Shown piece by piece: positions 43,529 to 52,833 of a stretch of 64,000 nucleotides of DNA. Location of the stretch: positions 1-64,000 of the forward strand of contig JABCZL010000008.1 in assembly GCA_013289685.1 (NCBI GenBank). Reading direction: 5' to 3'. The notes below the pieces were generated by a model, which was not told the DNA's origin, searched no databases, and saw only the letters and a list, made by a program, of their open reading frames with translations. Positions within the stretch are counted from its first letter, which is position 1. The number at the start of each line of letters is the position of its first letter. Made by a program: the position numbers and the translations under genes. Source of the DNA: Acidobacteriota bacterium (GTDB taxonomy: Bacteria; Acidobacteriota; Terriglobia; Terriglobales; Acidobacteriaceae).

Positions 43529-45049
43529 ATGACCTTCCAACATCTGCTGGATGGCGCAGAGGTCCTTGCCCAGAGCGGAGACCCCAGCGTCAGTGGTGTG
43601 GAATACGACTCGCGCCGGGTCAAGCCAGGGTGCGTGTTCGTGGCCATGCACGGGGAGACGTCGGACGGCAATCGCTTCATCGACCAGGCGATTCGGGCCG
43701 GAGCGGTCGCGGTCGTCACCGACTCGCCAGCCGAGAAACCCCGCGAGGGCGTGGCCTGGGCCCTCGTGCCGCACGGGCGACGAGCGCTGGCGCGCTTGAG
43801 CGCGAATTTCTACAGACGTCCTGCCGAGCGCATTGCGGTCACAGGAATTACCGGCACGAACGGTAAGAGTACGACCGCGTTTCTGATCGAGGCGATTCTG
43901 ACGGCCGCCGGACGCAAGAGCGCTCTGATCGGGACGATTGAATATCACGTGGCCGGGAAGATTTATCCTGCCCCGCACACAACGCCGGAAGCGCTGGAAC
44001 TAGCGCGCCTGTTCAATGAGGCGCTCGGTTTGGGCGCGACCGACGCGGTCATGGAAGTTTCTTCCCACGCTCTCGCCCAGGAGCGCGTATTCGGCGTGCC
44101 CTTTGACGTTGCCGTCTTCACCAACCTGACGCGCGATCACCTCGACTATCACAAGACAATGGACGAATACTTCGCCGCCAAGCGCGTGCTCTTCGAAGGT
44201 TGTGGAACCGACGCGCCGCGTGCGGCGGTCACTAACCTCGATGACGAATATGGCGCGAAGCTGGCCCAGTTCAGCCGCAAGCGCAGCGCTGTCGTGCTGT
44301 CCTACGGTTGGGAGCGCGCTGACTTCCACGCTGAGAACGTAGACATCACCCCCCGCGGTACGCGCTTCGACATGGCCACGCCGCAAGATACGATTCCTAT
44401 TTTCTCGCCGCTCATCGGGCGGGTGAATGTGTACAACATCCTGGCCGCCGCGGCCGCTTGCTACGCGCGGGGCTGCGGAGCGCAGGCGATTGCCCGCGGA
44501 GTGGAGTCGCTCACGCATGTGCCGGGAAGATTCGAGCGCGTCGATTGCGGGCAGCCGTTCACGGTGGTTGTCGACTACGCTCACACCGACGACGCACTGC
44601 GCAATCTCACGGCTCTGGCTCGCGAGTTCGTATCGCGCGGCGGAGGCGCCGCGAGAGTCCTCACCGTGTTCGGCTGTGGAGGCGATCGCGATCGGGCCAA
44701 GCGTCCGCTTATGGGCGAAGCCGCCGGGCGCGGCAGCGATTTTGTGGTGCTCACTTCCGACAATCCTCGCAGCGAAGATCCGCGGGCGATCATCAACGAC
44801 GCGCTGGTGGGCCTGCAGAAGACGGGCGTGAAGTACACCGTCGAAGTCGACCGCCGCAAGGCGATTGCCTTGGCCATTGGAGAAGCGCGCCCTGGAGATA
44901 TTGTCCTGCTGGCGGGAAAGGGCCACGAGAAAGTGCAGGTTACGCGCGAGGGGTCGCTTCCCTTCGATGACGTTGAAGTAGCGCGCGAGGCCTTGCGGGC
45001 CGCCGGATTCGAATGCCAGGCAGCGCCCACCGCGGGGAATCCCGCATGA
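43529..45049 (+). CDS. murE: UDP-MurNAc-L-Ala-D-Glu:meso-diaminopimelate ligase
   Basis: Adds meso-DAP to UDP-MurNAc dipeptide. 506 residues in the three-domain Mur ligase fold: ATP loop GITGTNGKSTTA (about 109-120), carbamylated-Lys region YHKTMDEYFAAKRVLF, and the DAP-specific DNPRSEDP (about 411-418). The DNPR motif indicates meso-DAP rather than Lys. TATAAT lies 8 bp before the ATG, so the transcript may be nearly leaderless or driven from further upstream. First gene of this dcw cluster, with murF overlapping by ATGA. Confidence 0.95.
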   Translation: MTFQHLLDGAEVLAQSGDPSVSGVEYDSRRVKPGCVFVAMHGETSDGNRFIDQAIRAGAVAVVTDSPAEKPREGVAWALVPHGRRALARLSANFYRRPAERIAVTGITGTNGKSTTAFLIEAILTAAGRKSALIGTIEYHVAGKIYPAPHTTPEALELARLFNEALGLGATDAVMEVSSHALAQERVFGVPFDVAVFTNLTRDHLDYHKTMDEYFAAKRVLFEGCGTDAPRAAVTNLDDEYGAKLAQFSRKRSAVVLSYGWERADFHAENVDITPRGTRFDMATPQDTIPIFSPLIGRVNVYNILAAAAACYARGCGAQAIARGVESLTHVPGRFERVDCGQPFTVVVDYAHTDDALRNLTALAREFVSRGGGAARVLTVFGCGGDRDRAKRPLMGEAAGRGSDFVVLTSDNPRSEDPRAIINDALVGLQKTGVKYTVEVDRRKAIALAIGEARPGDIVLLAGKGHEKVQVTREGSLPFDDVEVAREALRAAGFECQAAPTAGNPA

Positions 45050-46419
45050 AGCTGCCGCTTTCGAAAATCGCGGAGTTTACTTCTGCCACGGGCGACTTTC
45101 CGCGCGCGGAAGTTGTGCAGGGTTACTCTATCGACTCGCGGACGATTAGTGCGAGTGAACTCTTCTTTGCGGTGAAGGGGGAGCGGCTCGACGGCCACGA
45201 TTATGTCAACGCGGCTCTGGAAAAAGGCGCAGCTGCGGCGGTGGTCCAGAAAGCGGAACTTCATCGCTATCCCGACAAGACGCGCCTGCTGGCAGTGGAC
45301 GACACTTTGGTCGCCCTGCAAACGCTGGCTACTGCCGTGCGGAAACTATGGGGCAAGCCGCTGGTGGGCGTTACCGGCTCGGCGGGCAAGACGACAACGA
45401 AAGAATCCATTGCCCACGTTCTCGGCGCGCGCTTTCGCGTGCTCAAGTCCGAGGGCAACTTCAACAATCATTTCGGACTGCCGCTCATGCTGCTGAAGTT
45501 GGAACCGGAGCATGACGTCGCGGTGATTGAAATGGGCATGTCGCATGCGGGAGAAATTCGCGCGCTGGCGAAGATCGCGCAGCCCGAGATCGGCGTCGTC
45601 ACCAACGTTGCCCCCGTGCACCTGGAGTTTTTTGATTCGCTGGCGGGAATTGCCCGCGCCAAGTATGAGTTGATCGAGTCGCTCCCCGCCAACGGAACCG
45701 CCGTGCTCAATGCCGACGACGACTACGTTTCGCAGTTCGGGCGTGACTTCAAAGGCGAGGTCGCCACCTACGGCACGCGGGTGACGTCAGATGTGCGCGC
45801 CGAAAACGTACAGACCCGCGGCGCTGAGGGTTCAGAGTTTGATGTGGTCTTAGCCAGCGCGCGTGAGCGTGCGCGCTTGCCGCTGGTGGGGGAACACAAC
45901 ATCCTGAACGCGCTCGCAGCTGTGGCCGTGGGCCTGGCTCGCGGACTGAAGCCGGCAGAAGCGGTCGGCGCGCTGGCGACTCTCACGCCGCCTGACAAGC
46001 GCGGGCAGGTTCTCCAACTGGGTAACATCACGGTCATCAACGATTGCTACAATTCCAATCCGAAGGCGCTGCACGCCATGGTCGATGCACTGGCGGCGAT
46101 GAAAGGCGGGCGCCGGATCGTGGTCGCGGGAGAAATGCTCGAACTCGGTCCGGCGGGAGCCGAGATGCATCGCACGGCCGGACGGCATATCGCCGAAAAG
46201 AAAATTGATGTTCTGCTGGGTGTGCGCGGACTGGCGCAGGGGATGGTCGAAGGTGCACAGCAAGCTGGGGCGCAAGCTGAATTCGTGGCCACGCCCGAGG
46301 AAGCGGGCGAGTGGCTGGCCCGCGAGACGCGCGACGGCGATGTGGTGCTGCTGAAGGCATCGCGCGGCGTGAAACTGGAGAAGGCGCTGGAGACGTGGAA
46401 GACGCGGCGGGGGATTTAG
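45046..46419 (+). CDS. murF: UDP-MurNAc-tripeptide-D-alanyl-D-alanine ligase
   Basis: Adds D-Ala-D-Ala to complete the pentapeptide precursor. 457 residues. ATP loop GVTGSAGKTTTK (about 106-117), IEMGMSHAGEI, TNVAPVHLEFF and NDCYNSNPKAL are diagnostic. Start ATG 45046 overlaps the murE TGA (ATGA), giving translational coupling. After it lies a stretch with a 14-bp tandem repeat before mraY. Confidence 0.94.
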   Translation: MKLPLSKIAEFTSATGDFPRAEVVQGYSIDSRTISASELFFAVKGERLDGHDYVNAALEKGAAAAVVQKAELHRYPDKTRLLAVDDTLVALQTLATAVRKLWGKPLVGVTGSAGKTTTKESIAHVLGARFRVLKSEGNFNNHFGLPLMLLKLEPEHDVAVIEMGMSHAGEIRALAKIAQPEIGVVTNVAPVHLEFFDSLAGIARAKYELIESLPANGTAVLNADDDYVSQFGRDFKGEVATYGTRVTSDVRAENVQTRGAEGSEFDVVLASARERARLPLVGEHNILNALAAVAVGLARGLKPAEAVGALATLTPPDKRGQVLQLGNITVINDCYNSNPKALHAMVDALAAMKGGRRIVVAGEMLELGPAGAEMHRTAGRHIAEKKIDVLLGVRGLAQGMVEGAQQAGAQAEFVATPEEAGEWLARETRDGDVVLLKASRGVKLEKALETWKTRRGI

Positions 46420-46454
46420 CTGCAGTTTGCCGAACGCCGCTGTTTGGCGAAAAG

Positions 46455-46496
46455 CAGGTTCCTCCGCCTTCGCTTCGCTCAGCGTCGGAATGACAA
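46455..46496. repeat. GGTTCCTCC...GGAATGACA repeat, single arm
   Basis: CAGGTTCCTCCGCCTTCG, CGCTCAGCGTCGGAATGAC. It matches the arms of the larger copy at 55881-56073. Confidence 0.65.
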
Positions 46497-46540
46497 AGTT
46501 TTTTTCGGGGGATCGCGGCTGATCGTACCTGATTGCCATA

Positions 46541-46589
46541 GCTGAAGGCTGACGGCTGAAAGCTGACGGCTGAAAGCTGACGGCTGTAG
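46541..46589. repeat. 14-bp tandem repeat between murF and mraY
   Basis: Three to four units of AGCTGACGGCTGAA, the last ending in GCTGACGGCTGTAG, right before the mraY ribosome site. It is outside any reading frame that I accept. Confidence 0.8.
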
Positions 46590-46601
46590 TTCGGAGGCTG
46601 A

Positions 46602-47735
46602 TTGCTCTACTGGCTGTTGTTCGTCAAGCTGCAACATTACGTTGCGCCATTCCGCATCTTCCGCTACGTCACCTTCCGCACGGCGTTCGCCAGCCTGACC
46701 GCTCTGTTCACCGCGCTGATTGTGGGTCCGCTGGTCATCAACCGCCTGCGGGATTTCCAGATCGGACAATACATTCGCGAAGAGGGCCCAAAGGCACACC
46801 AGAAAAAAGCAGGCACCCCCACCATGGGTGGGCTGCTGATCGTGATAGCGATCGTCGTTCCCACCCTGCTGTGGGCGGACCTGGGCAACCGCTTCGTTTG
46901 GATTGCAGTTTTTTCCACCTGCGCGTTCGCAGCCATCGGATTCACCGACGATTACACCAAGGTCACGCGCCGCCGCAACCTGGGTCTGACCGGCCGCGCC
47001 AAGTTAGGTCTGCAGATCGCAACCAGCATCGTAATCGCGTCCATGCTGATCGCCATGCAGGCTTACAACCTGTATTCCACCAAGCTGATCGTGCCCTTCC
47101 TGAAACAGTTCCATCCCGACCTGGTGATGAGCACGCTGGAAAAATATCCGCATATATGGCCGCTCGCGTTCTTGCCCTTTATTGCATTCGTGGCATTCGT
47201 GATCGTGGGCGCGAGCAATGCAGTGAATCTCACCGACGGGCTCGATGGCCTGGCCATCGGATGCACCGTGATCGCGGCGGGCGCGCTGGCGGTGCTGACT
47301 TATGTGAGCGGCCACGCGACGTTCGCGACTTATCTGGAACTGCAGCGCATGCCGCAAGTGGCCGAGTTGACCATTTTTTGCGGAGCGATGGTCGGGGCGT
47401 CGATCGGTTTTCTCTGGTACAACGCACATCCTGCGGAAGTCTTCATGGGTGACGTGGGATCGCTGGCGCTGGGCGGCGCCATCGGCACCGTCGCCGTCAT
47501 CATCAAGCAGGAACTGCTGCTGCCGTTTATTGGCGGAGTATTCGTGATCGAGGCGGTCTCGGTGATTCTGCAGGTCGGATCCTACAAGCTCCGCAAGAAG
47601 CGCATCTTCAAAATGGCGCCATTGCATCATCACTTCGAACTGATGGGCTGGTCGGAGTCGAAAATCATCGTGCGCTTCTGGATCGCGTCGCTGATATTCG
47701 CGCTGTTTGCGCTAACGACGTTGAAACTGAGATAG
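46602..47735 (+). CDS. mraY: Phospho-N-acetylmuramoyl-pentapeptide-transferase
   Basis: Forms lipid I on the inner membrane from UDP-MurNAc-pentapeptide and undecaprenyl phosphate. 377 residues with about ten TM helices. AHQKKAGTPTMGGLL, the GFTDDYTKV Asp pair, NAVNLTDGLDGLA and MAPLHHHFELMGW match MraY throughout. TTG 46602 is preceded by GGAGG; the MLYWLL start is normal for MraY. Confidence 0.95.
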   Translation: MLYWLLFVKLQHYVAPFRIFRYVTFRTAFASLTALFTALIVGPLVINRLRDFQIGQYIREEGPKAHQKKAGTPTMGGLLIVIAIVVPTLLWADLGNRFVWIAVFSTCAFAAIGFTDDYTKVTRRRNLGLTGRAKLGLQIATSIVIASMLIAMQAYNLYSTKLIVPFLKQFHPDLVMSTLEKYPHIWPLAFLPFIAFVAFVIVGASNAVNLTDGLDGLAIGCTVIAAGALAVLTYVSGHATFATYLELQRMPQVAELTIFCGAMVGASIGFLWYNAHPAEVFMGDVGSLALGGAIGTVAVIIKQELLLPFIGGVFVIEAVSVILQVGSYKLRKKRIFKMAPLHHHFELMGWSESKIIVRFWIASLIFALFALTTLKLR

Positions 47736-47750
47736 GGTCTGGGAGATCAT

Positions 47751-47831
47751 GAACCACGAAGGGCACGAAGGTTCACGAAGGAATTCTCGATGAAGGGTTT
47801 CCTTCGTGTGACTTCGTGTCCTTAGTGGTTT
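47751..47831. repeat. Inverted repeat CCACGAAGG family
   Basis: AACCACGAAGGGCACGAAGG (47752) mirrored by CCTTCGTGTGACTTCGTGTC and TTAGTGGTT (to 47831). Related to the CACGGAT-type repeat at 52735. It fills the mraY-murD gap. Confidence 0.75.
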
Positions 47832-47842
47832 AAGAAATTGCG

Positions 47843-49192
47843 ATGGAACTTAACGGAAAACGCGTGCTGGTGGTTGGCCTCGGGAAGTCGGGGGTGGCGT
47901 CGGCGCTATTTATGAAGGCGCATGGGGCGCGGGTCACGGTGTCCGACACCAAGAGCGGGGATGAACTGCGCAATGAAATCCCGGTTTTACTCGACCACGG
48001 CATCACGGTTGAGACCGGAGGCCACGGCGACCGCACGTTTCGCGGCCAGGACTTGATCGTGGTCAGCCCCGGTGTTCCGGTGGATGCGCCGCCGCTGGTG
48101 CAGGCGCGCGCCGCGGGTGAGGCCGTGATCGGGGAAATCGAACTCGCGGCGCAATTCCTGCCCGGACCGATCATCGCCATTACCGGGTCGAACGGCAAGA
48201 CCACGACGACCACGCTTATGGGAGAAATCATGACGGCGGCGGGCTTCCCGGCGCTGGTCGGCGGCAACATCGGCACGCCTGCGATCTCGCTGGCCGAACG
48301 CGCCCAGCCGGAGACCGTGATCGTGCTTGAGATTTCGAGCTTTCAGCTGGAAACGATCCAGACTTTCCGTCCGAGGATTGCGCTGGTGCTGAATGTGACG
48401 CCCGATCATCTCGACCGGCATCGCACGTTTGAAGCGTACGTGGACGCGAAGGCGCGCATTTTTGAAAATCAGCAGGGGCGCGACTTTGCGGTGCTCAACG
48501 CTGACGACCCCACCTGCGTCACGATGGGTGGTCGAACGCGCGCGCAGGTTTTCTGGTTCAGCCGGCAGAAGGAAGTGCAGCAGGGCGCGTGGGTGCGCGA
48601 AGGCAACATCGTGTTTCGCGAAGCTACGGGCGGACAGCGCGAGATCATGCAGGTCTCCGAGATTCCGCTGAAAGGTGCGCACAATCTGGAGAACGTGCTG
48701 GCGGCGGTATGCGCGGGCGCGCTGATGGGATGCGCTCCCGAGAAAATCCGCCAGGCCGTGAGCGCCTTCAAGGCCGTCGAGCACCGGCTGGAATACGTGG
48801 CGACGATCCGCGGCGTCGATTACTACAACGATTCGAAAGCCACCAACGTCGACGCGACGATCAAGGCGCTGGAGTCATTCCCCGCGAATATCCATCTGAT
48901 TCTTGGCGGCAAGGATAAAGGCAGCGATTACACAGTCCTCAACGATCTGCTACGCCAGCGCGTGAAGCGCGTCTACACGATCGGCGCGGCGGCGGCGAAA
49001 ATCGAATCGCAGATTAAGAATGTCGAGGTCGTGCACGCCGAGACGCTGGAGAACGCCATCCGCAAGGCGAACGCCGTAGCGCAGCCGGGCGACGTGGTCC
49101 TGCTGGCCCCCGCGTGCGCCAGCTTCGATCAGTTCAAGAGCTACGAGCACCGGGGGAAGGCGTTTAAGGAGATTGTGCGAGGATTAGCATGA
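47843..49192 (+). CDS. murD: UDP-MurNAc-L-alanine-D-glutamate ligase
   Basis: Adds D-Glu to UDP-MurNAc-L-Ala. 449 residues. N-terminal dinucleotide-like GLGKSGVASA, ATP loop ITGSNGKTTTTTL (about 113-125), NVTPDHLDRH, the carbamylated Lys in EAYVDAKARIF, YYNDSKATNVDA and APACASFDQF. All typical. The following gene on the plus strand is ftsW, but a minus-strand gene lies between. Confidence 0.95.
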   Translation: MELNGKRVLVVGLGKSGVASALFMKAHGARVTVSDTKSGDELRNEIPVLLDHGITVETGGHGDRTFRGQDLIVVSPGVPVDAPPLVQARAAGEAVIGEIELAAQFLPGPIIAITGSNGKTTTTTLMGEIMTAAGFPALVGGNIGTPAISLAERAQPETVIVLEISSFQLETIQTFRPRIALVLNVTPDHLDRHRTFEAYVDAKARIFENQQGRDFAVLNADDPTCVTMGGRTRAQVFWFSRQKEVQQGAWVREGNIVFREATGGQREIMQVSEIPLKGAHNLENVLAAVCAGALMGCAPEKIRQAVSAFKAVEHRLEYVATIRGVDYYNDSKATNVDATIKALESFPANIHLILGGKDKGSDYTVLNDLLRQRVKRVYTIGAAAAKIESQIKNVEVVHAETLENAIRKANAVAQPGDVVLLAPACASFDQFKSYEHRGKAFKEIVRGLA

Positions 49193-49220
49193 GCTGCGGA
49201 GGCTGGCCAACCGACCAAAA

Positions 49221-49838
49221 TTAGTAGAATTCCCACTCATTCATCGACGGAGAAGAACTCACGAATGCCTCCACCAATCCCGCATAACCCTCTACGGTGT
49301 ATGCAGTGGCTCGACAGTGCCCTTCGATGAGCACTAGATGGCCGCCATGGTGCTGGGCCGCAATCAGAGGGGCGAAGCGCTTGCCGTCACGAATATCGTG
49401 GATAATAGCGCCAATGTGCAGGAAGCGCCGGTCGCACGCGTAGCCGGGAAAATTGCGTGCGCCGACAGAGACGAGGCGCGTTCCGTTTGAGAGTTCGCTC
49501 CAATAACGGTGTGCCATGTATTGCATCGTCTGAAAATCTTGGGCCTGCAGTTCGGCCCGGTACCAAGTAACGTCAAGCGGAAATCCCGTGAAGATATCTT
49601 TCCGAGGCTGATAGCACCTGTAGCAGTCTAGGACCTGCTTCCTTCGAAGGTTCTCCGCTGCGTCTTTCAGATTGGGCGAATCGATCAGCAGACGCCCCGA
49701 TCCAAGATGAGTCAGCTTCGCTTTCACACAGGGGCCCCACCGGGGCGAGTCAATTTCCGCCTGAAGAAACGCGCTGATCATTTCGTCTTCGGTAGCGGGG
49801 CCGCGTTCGATCATTTGCTTGTCCTGGATCGAGTGCAA
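49221..49838 (-). CDS. Hypothetical protein inside the dcw cluster
   Basis: 205 residues, opposite strand to the division genes. No signal or TM. QAQDFQTMQYMAHRYWSELSNG and HGGHLVLIEGHCRATAY stand out; the latter resembles the VEGHHRV-type loop of ParB-like/sulfiredoxin folds, but one short match is not enough. It converges with murD and diverges from ftsW. I do not recognise the family. It may be a recent insertion. Confidence 0.6.
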   Translation of the reverse strand: MHSIQDKQMIERGPATEDEMISAFLQAEIDSPRWGPCVKAKLTHLGSGRLLIDSPNLKDAAENLRRKQVLDCYRCYQPRKDIFTGFPLDVTWYRAELQAQDFQTMQYMAHRYWSELSNGTRLVSVGARNFPGYACDRRFLHIGAIIHDIRDGKRFAPLIAAQHHGGHLVLIEGHCRATAYTVEGYAGLVEAFVSSSPSMNEWEFY

Positions 49839-49947
49839 AGCCCATCATACCTGTCAGTGCCCACACCCGCCCCGCGAACCAAAACAATCAACAATCAAAA
49901 ATCAACAATCAGCAATCGCACCCGCCCCGTGGTGAAATGAACTTCCC

Positions 49948-51039
49948 ATGGCAAAGCGCGTGAGTGTCGATCGCTGGCTGTTTACCGTGACCATGCTGCT
50001 AGTGTTTGTGGGGCTGGTGATGGTGTTCTCGGCGTCGGCGGTCATGGCGCGGGAGCGCTTTGGCTCGGAGTATGCGTTTCTGTCGAAGCAGTTGGTCTGG
50101 GCACTCGCCGGGCTCATGGCCATGGTCGTCACCATGCGCGTGGACTACCGCCGCTACAAGCATCCCGCGCTGGTGTTTTCGCTGATGGGGTTCACCACGC
50201 TGTTGCTCATCTCCGTCTTCTTTCTCGATCGCTCGCACAACACGCATCGCTGGATCCATGCCGGCGGCCTCTCGTTCCAGCCCTCGGAGTTGGCCAAGCC
50301 GGTACTAATTCTGTTTCTCGCTTATTTTCTGGAGAGCCGGGTCAAGACCATCGACGACGTGCGCAACACGCTGGTGCCCGCGGCTGCGCCGGTCCTTGTG
50401 TGTCTGAGCCTGATTGTGCTGGAGCCGGACTTGGGCACAGCGATTGCTTGCGCCGGAATCGCCGCTTGCGTTCTGTATGTGGCTGGGATGCGGATGCGCT
50501 ATTTCGCGTATGCGTTCGGCGCGTCGCTGGTGCCGTTGTATTTTCTGATCTTCCATGTCGGGTTCCGGCGCGCCCGCATTCTGGCGTTTTTGAATCCTTA
50601 TGCCGACAGCCAGAAGACCGGGTTTCACATCATTCAGTCGCTGATTGCGGTGGGCACGGGCGGCGTGACCGGCACCGGATTGATGGAAGGCAAGCAAAAG
50701 CTGTTCTACCTGCCGGAGCCGCACACCGACTTTATTTTTGCCGTGACCGCCGAAGAACTGGGCCTGGTCGGCGCGCTTTTCGTGGTTACGTTGTTCGCGA
50801 TCTTCCTGTGGCGCGGCATGCGCGCTTCCTGGCGCACGGAAGACCTGTTCGGCCGCTACCTGGCGGTGGGCATCACGAGCATGGTGGTGCTGCAGGCGTT
50901 CATCAACATCAGCGTAGTGCTGGGCATGATGCCCACCAAGGGAATTCCGCTGCCGCTGGTGTCGTACGGAGGCTCGTCGCTGTTCGTGACCCTGGCGTGT
51001 GTAGGCGTGCTGCTGAACATTACCAAGCAAGCCGAATAA
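49948..51039 (+). CDS. ftsW: Septal glycan polymerase FtsW
   Basis: SEDS-family glycosyltransferase that polymerises lipid II at the septum with a class B PBP partner. 363 residues, about ten TM helices. FSASAVMARERFG, HRWIHAGGLSFQPSELAKP, EPDLGTA, GTGLMEGKQKLFYLPEPHTDFIFA and SYGGSSL are family hallmarks. Its usual PBP partner FtsI is not in the window. Confidence 0.94.
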   Translation: MAKRVSVDRWLFTVTMLLVFVGLVMVFSASAVMARERFGSEYAFLSKQLVWALAGLMAMVVTMRVDYRRYKHPALVFSLMGFTTLLLISVFFLDRSHNTHRWIHAGGLSFQPSELAKPVLILFLAYFLESRVKTIDDVRNTLVPAAAPVLVCLSLIVLEPDLGTAIACAGIAACVLYVAGMRMRYFAYAFGASLVPLYFLIFHVGFRRARILAFLNPYADSQKTGFHIIQSLIAVGTGGVTGTGLMEGKQKLFYLPEPHTDFIFAVTAEELGLVGALFVVTLFAIFLWRGMRASWRTEDLFGRYLAVGITSMVVLQAFINISVVLGMMPTKGIPLPLVSYGGSSLFVTLACVGVLLNITKQAE

Positions 51040-51070
51040 AGAAACATTTGCCCTGGAACTGAAGTACAGG

Positions 51071-51496
51071 TCACGTGTTCATGCGATGATAAAAGTTTCT
51101 CTCCACATCGCGAAGCAACGTCCGGGCAGTCTCGCCTACCGCTCCAGAGACTCTTCGCGCAATATCGGGGTCTGAGGCGAGACCTTCTAAAAGGCAGACA
51201 ACCAGGACGTTGTTGAGGAGCCGATCTTTGCTCTCTGCGATGTCGTCAATAAACCGAATAACTGAGTCAAAGAGATCGCCGTCGTCCACCCTCCTCACCA
51301 CTTCGGTGGCGAAGGAGTCATAGACAATGGTTTCTTCGTTAAAGCAGTCCTCATCTGGGCAAATAACGTCACGCATCGCGGGAAATCTGCCCAGCAATAA
51401 TGAAACCACTTCGCGCGGCGTCATTGTGGGCACTATGACGAAATTAACGCCATCCTTTTCGGCTTCTCCCATTGTCGATTCACCTCCGTCTTCCAA
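51071..51496 (-). CDS. DUF7674-like hypothetical protein inside dcw cluster
   Basis: 141 residues, cytoplasmic, acidic. Contains MTPREVVSLLLGRFP, YDSFATEVV, LFDSVIRFIDDIAESKD and LLNNVLVVCLLEGLASD, matching the general look of DUF7674 (small helical proteins, often in contact-dependent or toxin-immunity settings). The family assignment is tentative. Starts at 51496 or at an internal ATG at 51472. It is minus strand between ftsW and murG. Confidence 0.5.
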   Translation of the reverse strand: MEDGGESTMGEAEKDGVNFVIVPTMTPREVVSLLLGRFPAMRDVICPDEDCFNEETIVYDSFATEVVRRVDDGDLFDSVIRFIDDIAESKDRLLNNVLVVCLLEGLASDPDIARRVSGAVGETARTLLRDVERNFYHRMNT

Positions 51497-51589
51497 GTTT
51501 ATATTGCAGGCCTAGTTGATAACGCATCTCGGATAGAAATGACGGATAAAATTGTCTTTCCTGGTTTTTGATTCCTCTGAATTTGGGCT

Positions 51590-51609
51590 TATCCGTGTGA
51601 ATCCGTGGC
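51590..51609. repeat. Single arm of ATCCGTG repeat
   Basis: TATCCGTGTGAATCCGTGGC before murG is the same as the right arm at 52797-52820. Confidence 0.6.
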
Positions 51610-51636
51610 GAGCTTGGCTTGGTTTATAGTCACAGC

Positions 51637-52734
51637 ATGCGGGCAATGCTGGCGGGCGGCGGGACGGGCGGGCACGTGATCCCGGCGCTGGCCATCGCCA
51701 ATCAGCTCAAGAAAAGCTACGACGCCGAGGTGCTGTTCATCGGCACCGCCCGGGGCATCGAGAACCGGTTGGTGCCCGCGGCGGGATTTCCCCTGCAGTT
51801 GGTGCGCGTGGGCGCGCTGAAGAATGTCAGCGTGACGACGCGGTTGAAGACGGCGTTCGATTTGCCGCGCGCCGTGTGGGATGCTAGCCGCATGCTCAAC
51901 GAGTTCGCGCCCGACGTAGTCATCGGCGTGGGTGGATATGCCTCGGGCCCAGCGATGCTGGCGGCCGTGATCAAGCACATTCCGACGCTAGCCTTCGAGC
52001 CGAACGTGGTGCCGGGATTTGCCAATCGGGTCGTTGCGCGATTTGTGTCCGGAGCGGCGGTGCATTTCGAGGAGACGGCAAAGTATTTTCGTCACGCTGA
52101 AGTCACAGGCGTGCCGGTGCGGCAGGCGTTTTTCGAGATCACTCCCAAGCGCGGTGGCACTCCCACTTTGCTGGTGTTCGGCGGGAGCCAGGGCGCGCAC
52201 GCCATCAATCATGCGATGATTCGCTGCTTGCCCGTCCTGCAGCGCGAGGCGCCGGGCATTCACATTATTCATCAAACGGGCGAGCGTGACTATAATGACG
52301 CGCTGGCGGCGTATCAGTCGTTGCAGAACAGGCCGGGCGTGTCCGCGGTGAGTTTCACATTCGAGGTCTTCAAGTTCATCGAAGACATGCCGGCGGCTTT
52401 CGCCCGCGCCGATCTGGTCGTATGCCGCTCGGGAGCGAGTACGGTCGCAGAAATTGCGGCGGCGGGGAAGCCCGCAGTATTTGTTCCGTTCCCGCGCGCG
52501 GCCGACGATCATCAACGCATCAACGCCGAAGCCCTGGCGCGGCACGGAGCCGCGGTGGTGGTCGAGGAGTCGAAGCTGGAGGGAGTCTGGCTAGCGGAAA
52601 CGATCGCGGCGCTGCTCCAGGATTCGCGGCGGCTGCAGCAAATGAGCCAGGCCGCGCGCGAGTTGTCGCATCCCAATGCCGCCCGCGATATCGCTGCCCT
52701 GGCGGCGCGGGTAGGAGGAATCGAAGAAAGTTAG
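51637..52734 (+). CDS. murG: Undecaprenyl-PP-MurNAc-pentapeptide GlcNAc transferase
   Basis: Adds GlcNAc to lipid I to give lipid II, on the cytoplasmic face of the membrane. 365 residues in the GT-B fold. [18 protein letters not shown] (UDP/lipid loop) at the N-terminus, [38 protein letters not shown] and [14 protein letters not shown] 51637 gives the normal MurG start [12 protein letters not shown] 51619 is six codons upstream. It stands between a minus-strand gene and murC. Confidence 0.95.
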   Translation: MRAMLAGGGTGGHVIPALAIANQLKKSYDAEVLFIGTARGIENRLVPAAGFPLQLVRVGALKNVSVTTRLKTAFDLPRAVWDASRMLNEFAPDVVIGVGGYASGPAMLAAVIKHIPTLAFEPNVVPGFANRVVARFVSGAAVHFEETAKYFRHAEVTGVPVRQAFFEITPKRGGTPTLLVFGGSQGAHAINHAMIRCLPVLQREAPGIHIIHQTGERDYNDALAAYQSLQNRPGVSAVSFTFEVFKFIEDMPAAFARADLVVCRSGASTVAEIAAAGKPAVFVPFPRAADDHQRINAEALARHGAAVVVEESKLEGVWLAETIAALLQDSRRLQQMSQAARELSHPNAARDIAALAARVGGIEES

Positions 52735-52820
52735 CCACGGATTTGCACGGATCTTCACGGATACTTCGTTTTTTTTCAAAGTTGGGGGCTTATCTATGTG
52801 ATCCGTGTAAATCCGTGGCC
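52735..52820. repeat. Inverted repeat CCACGGAT family
   Basis: CCACGGATTTGCACGGATC (52735) and the mirror GATCCGTGTAAATCCGTGGC (52801-52820) flank a T-rich stretch. It begins 1 bp after the murG stop, between murG and murC. Confidence 0.8.
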
Positions 52821-52833
52821 AAGAAGTTGACTT

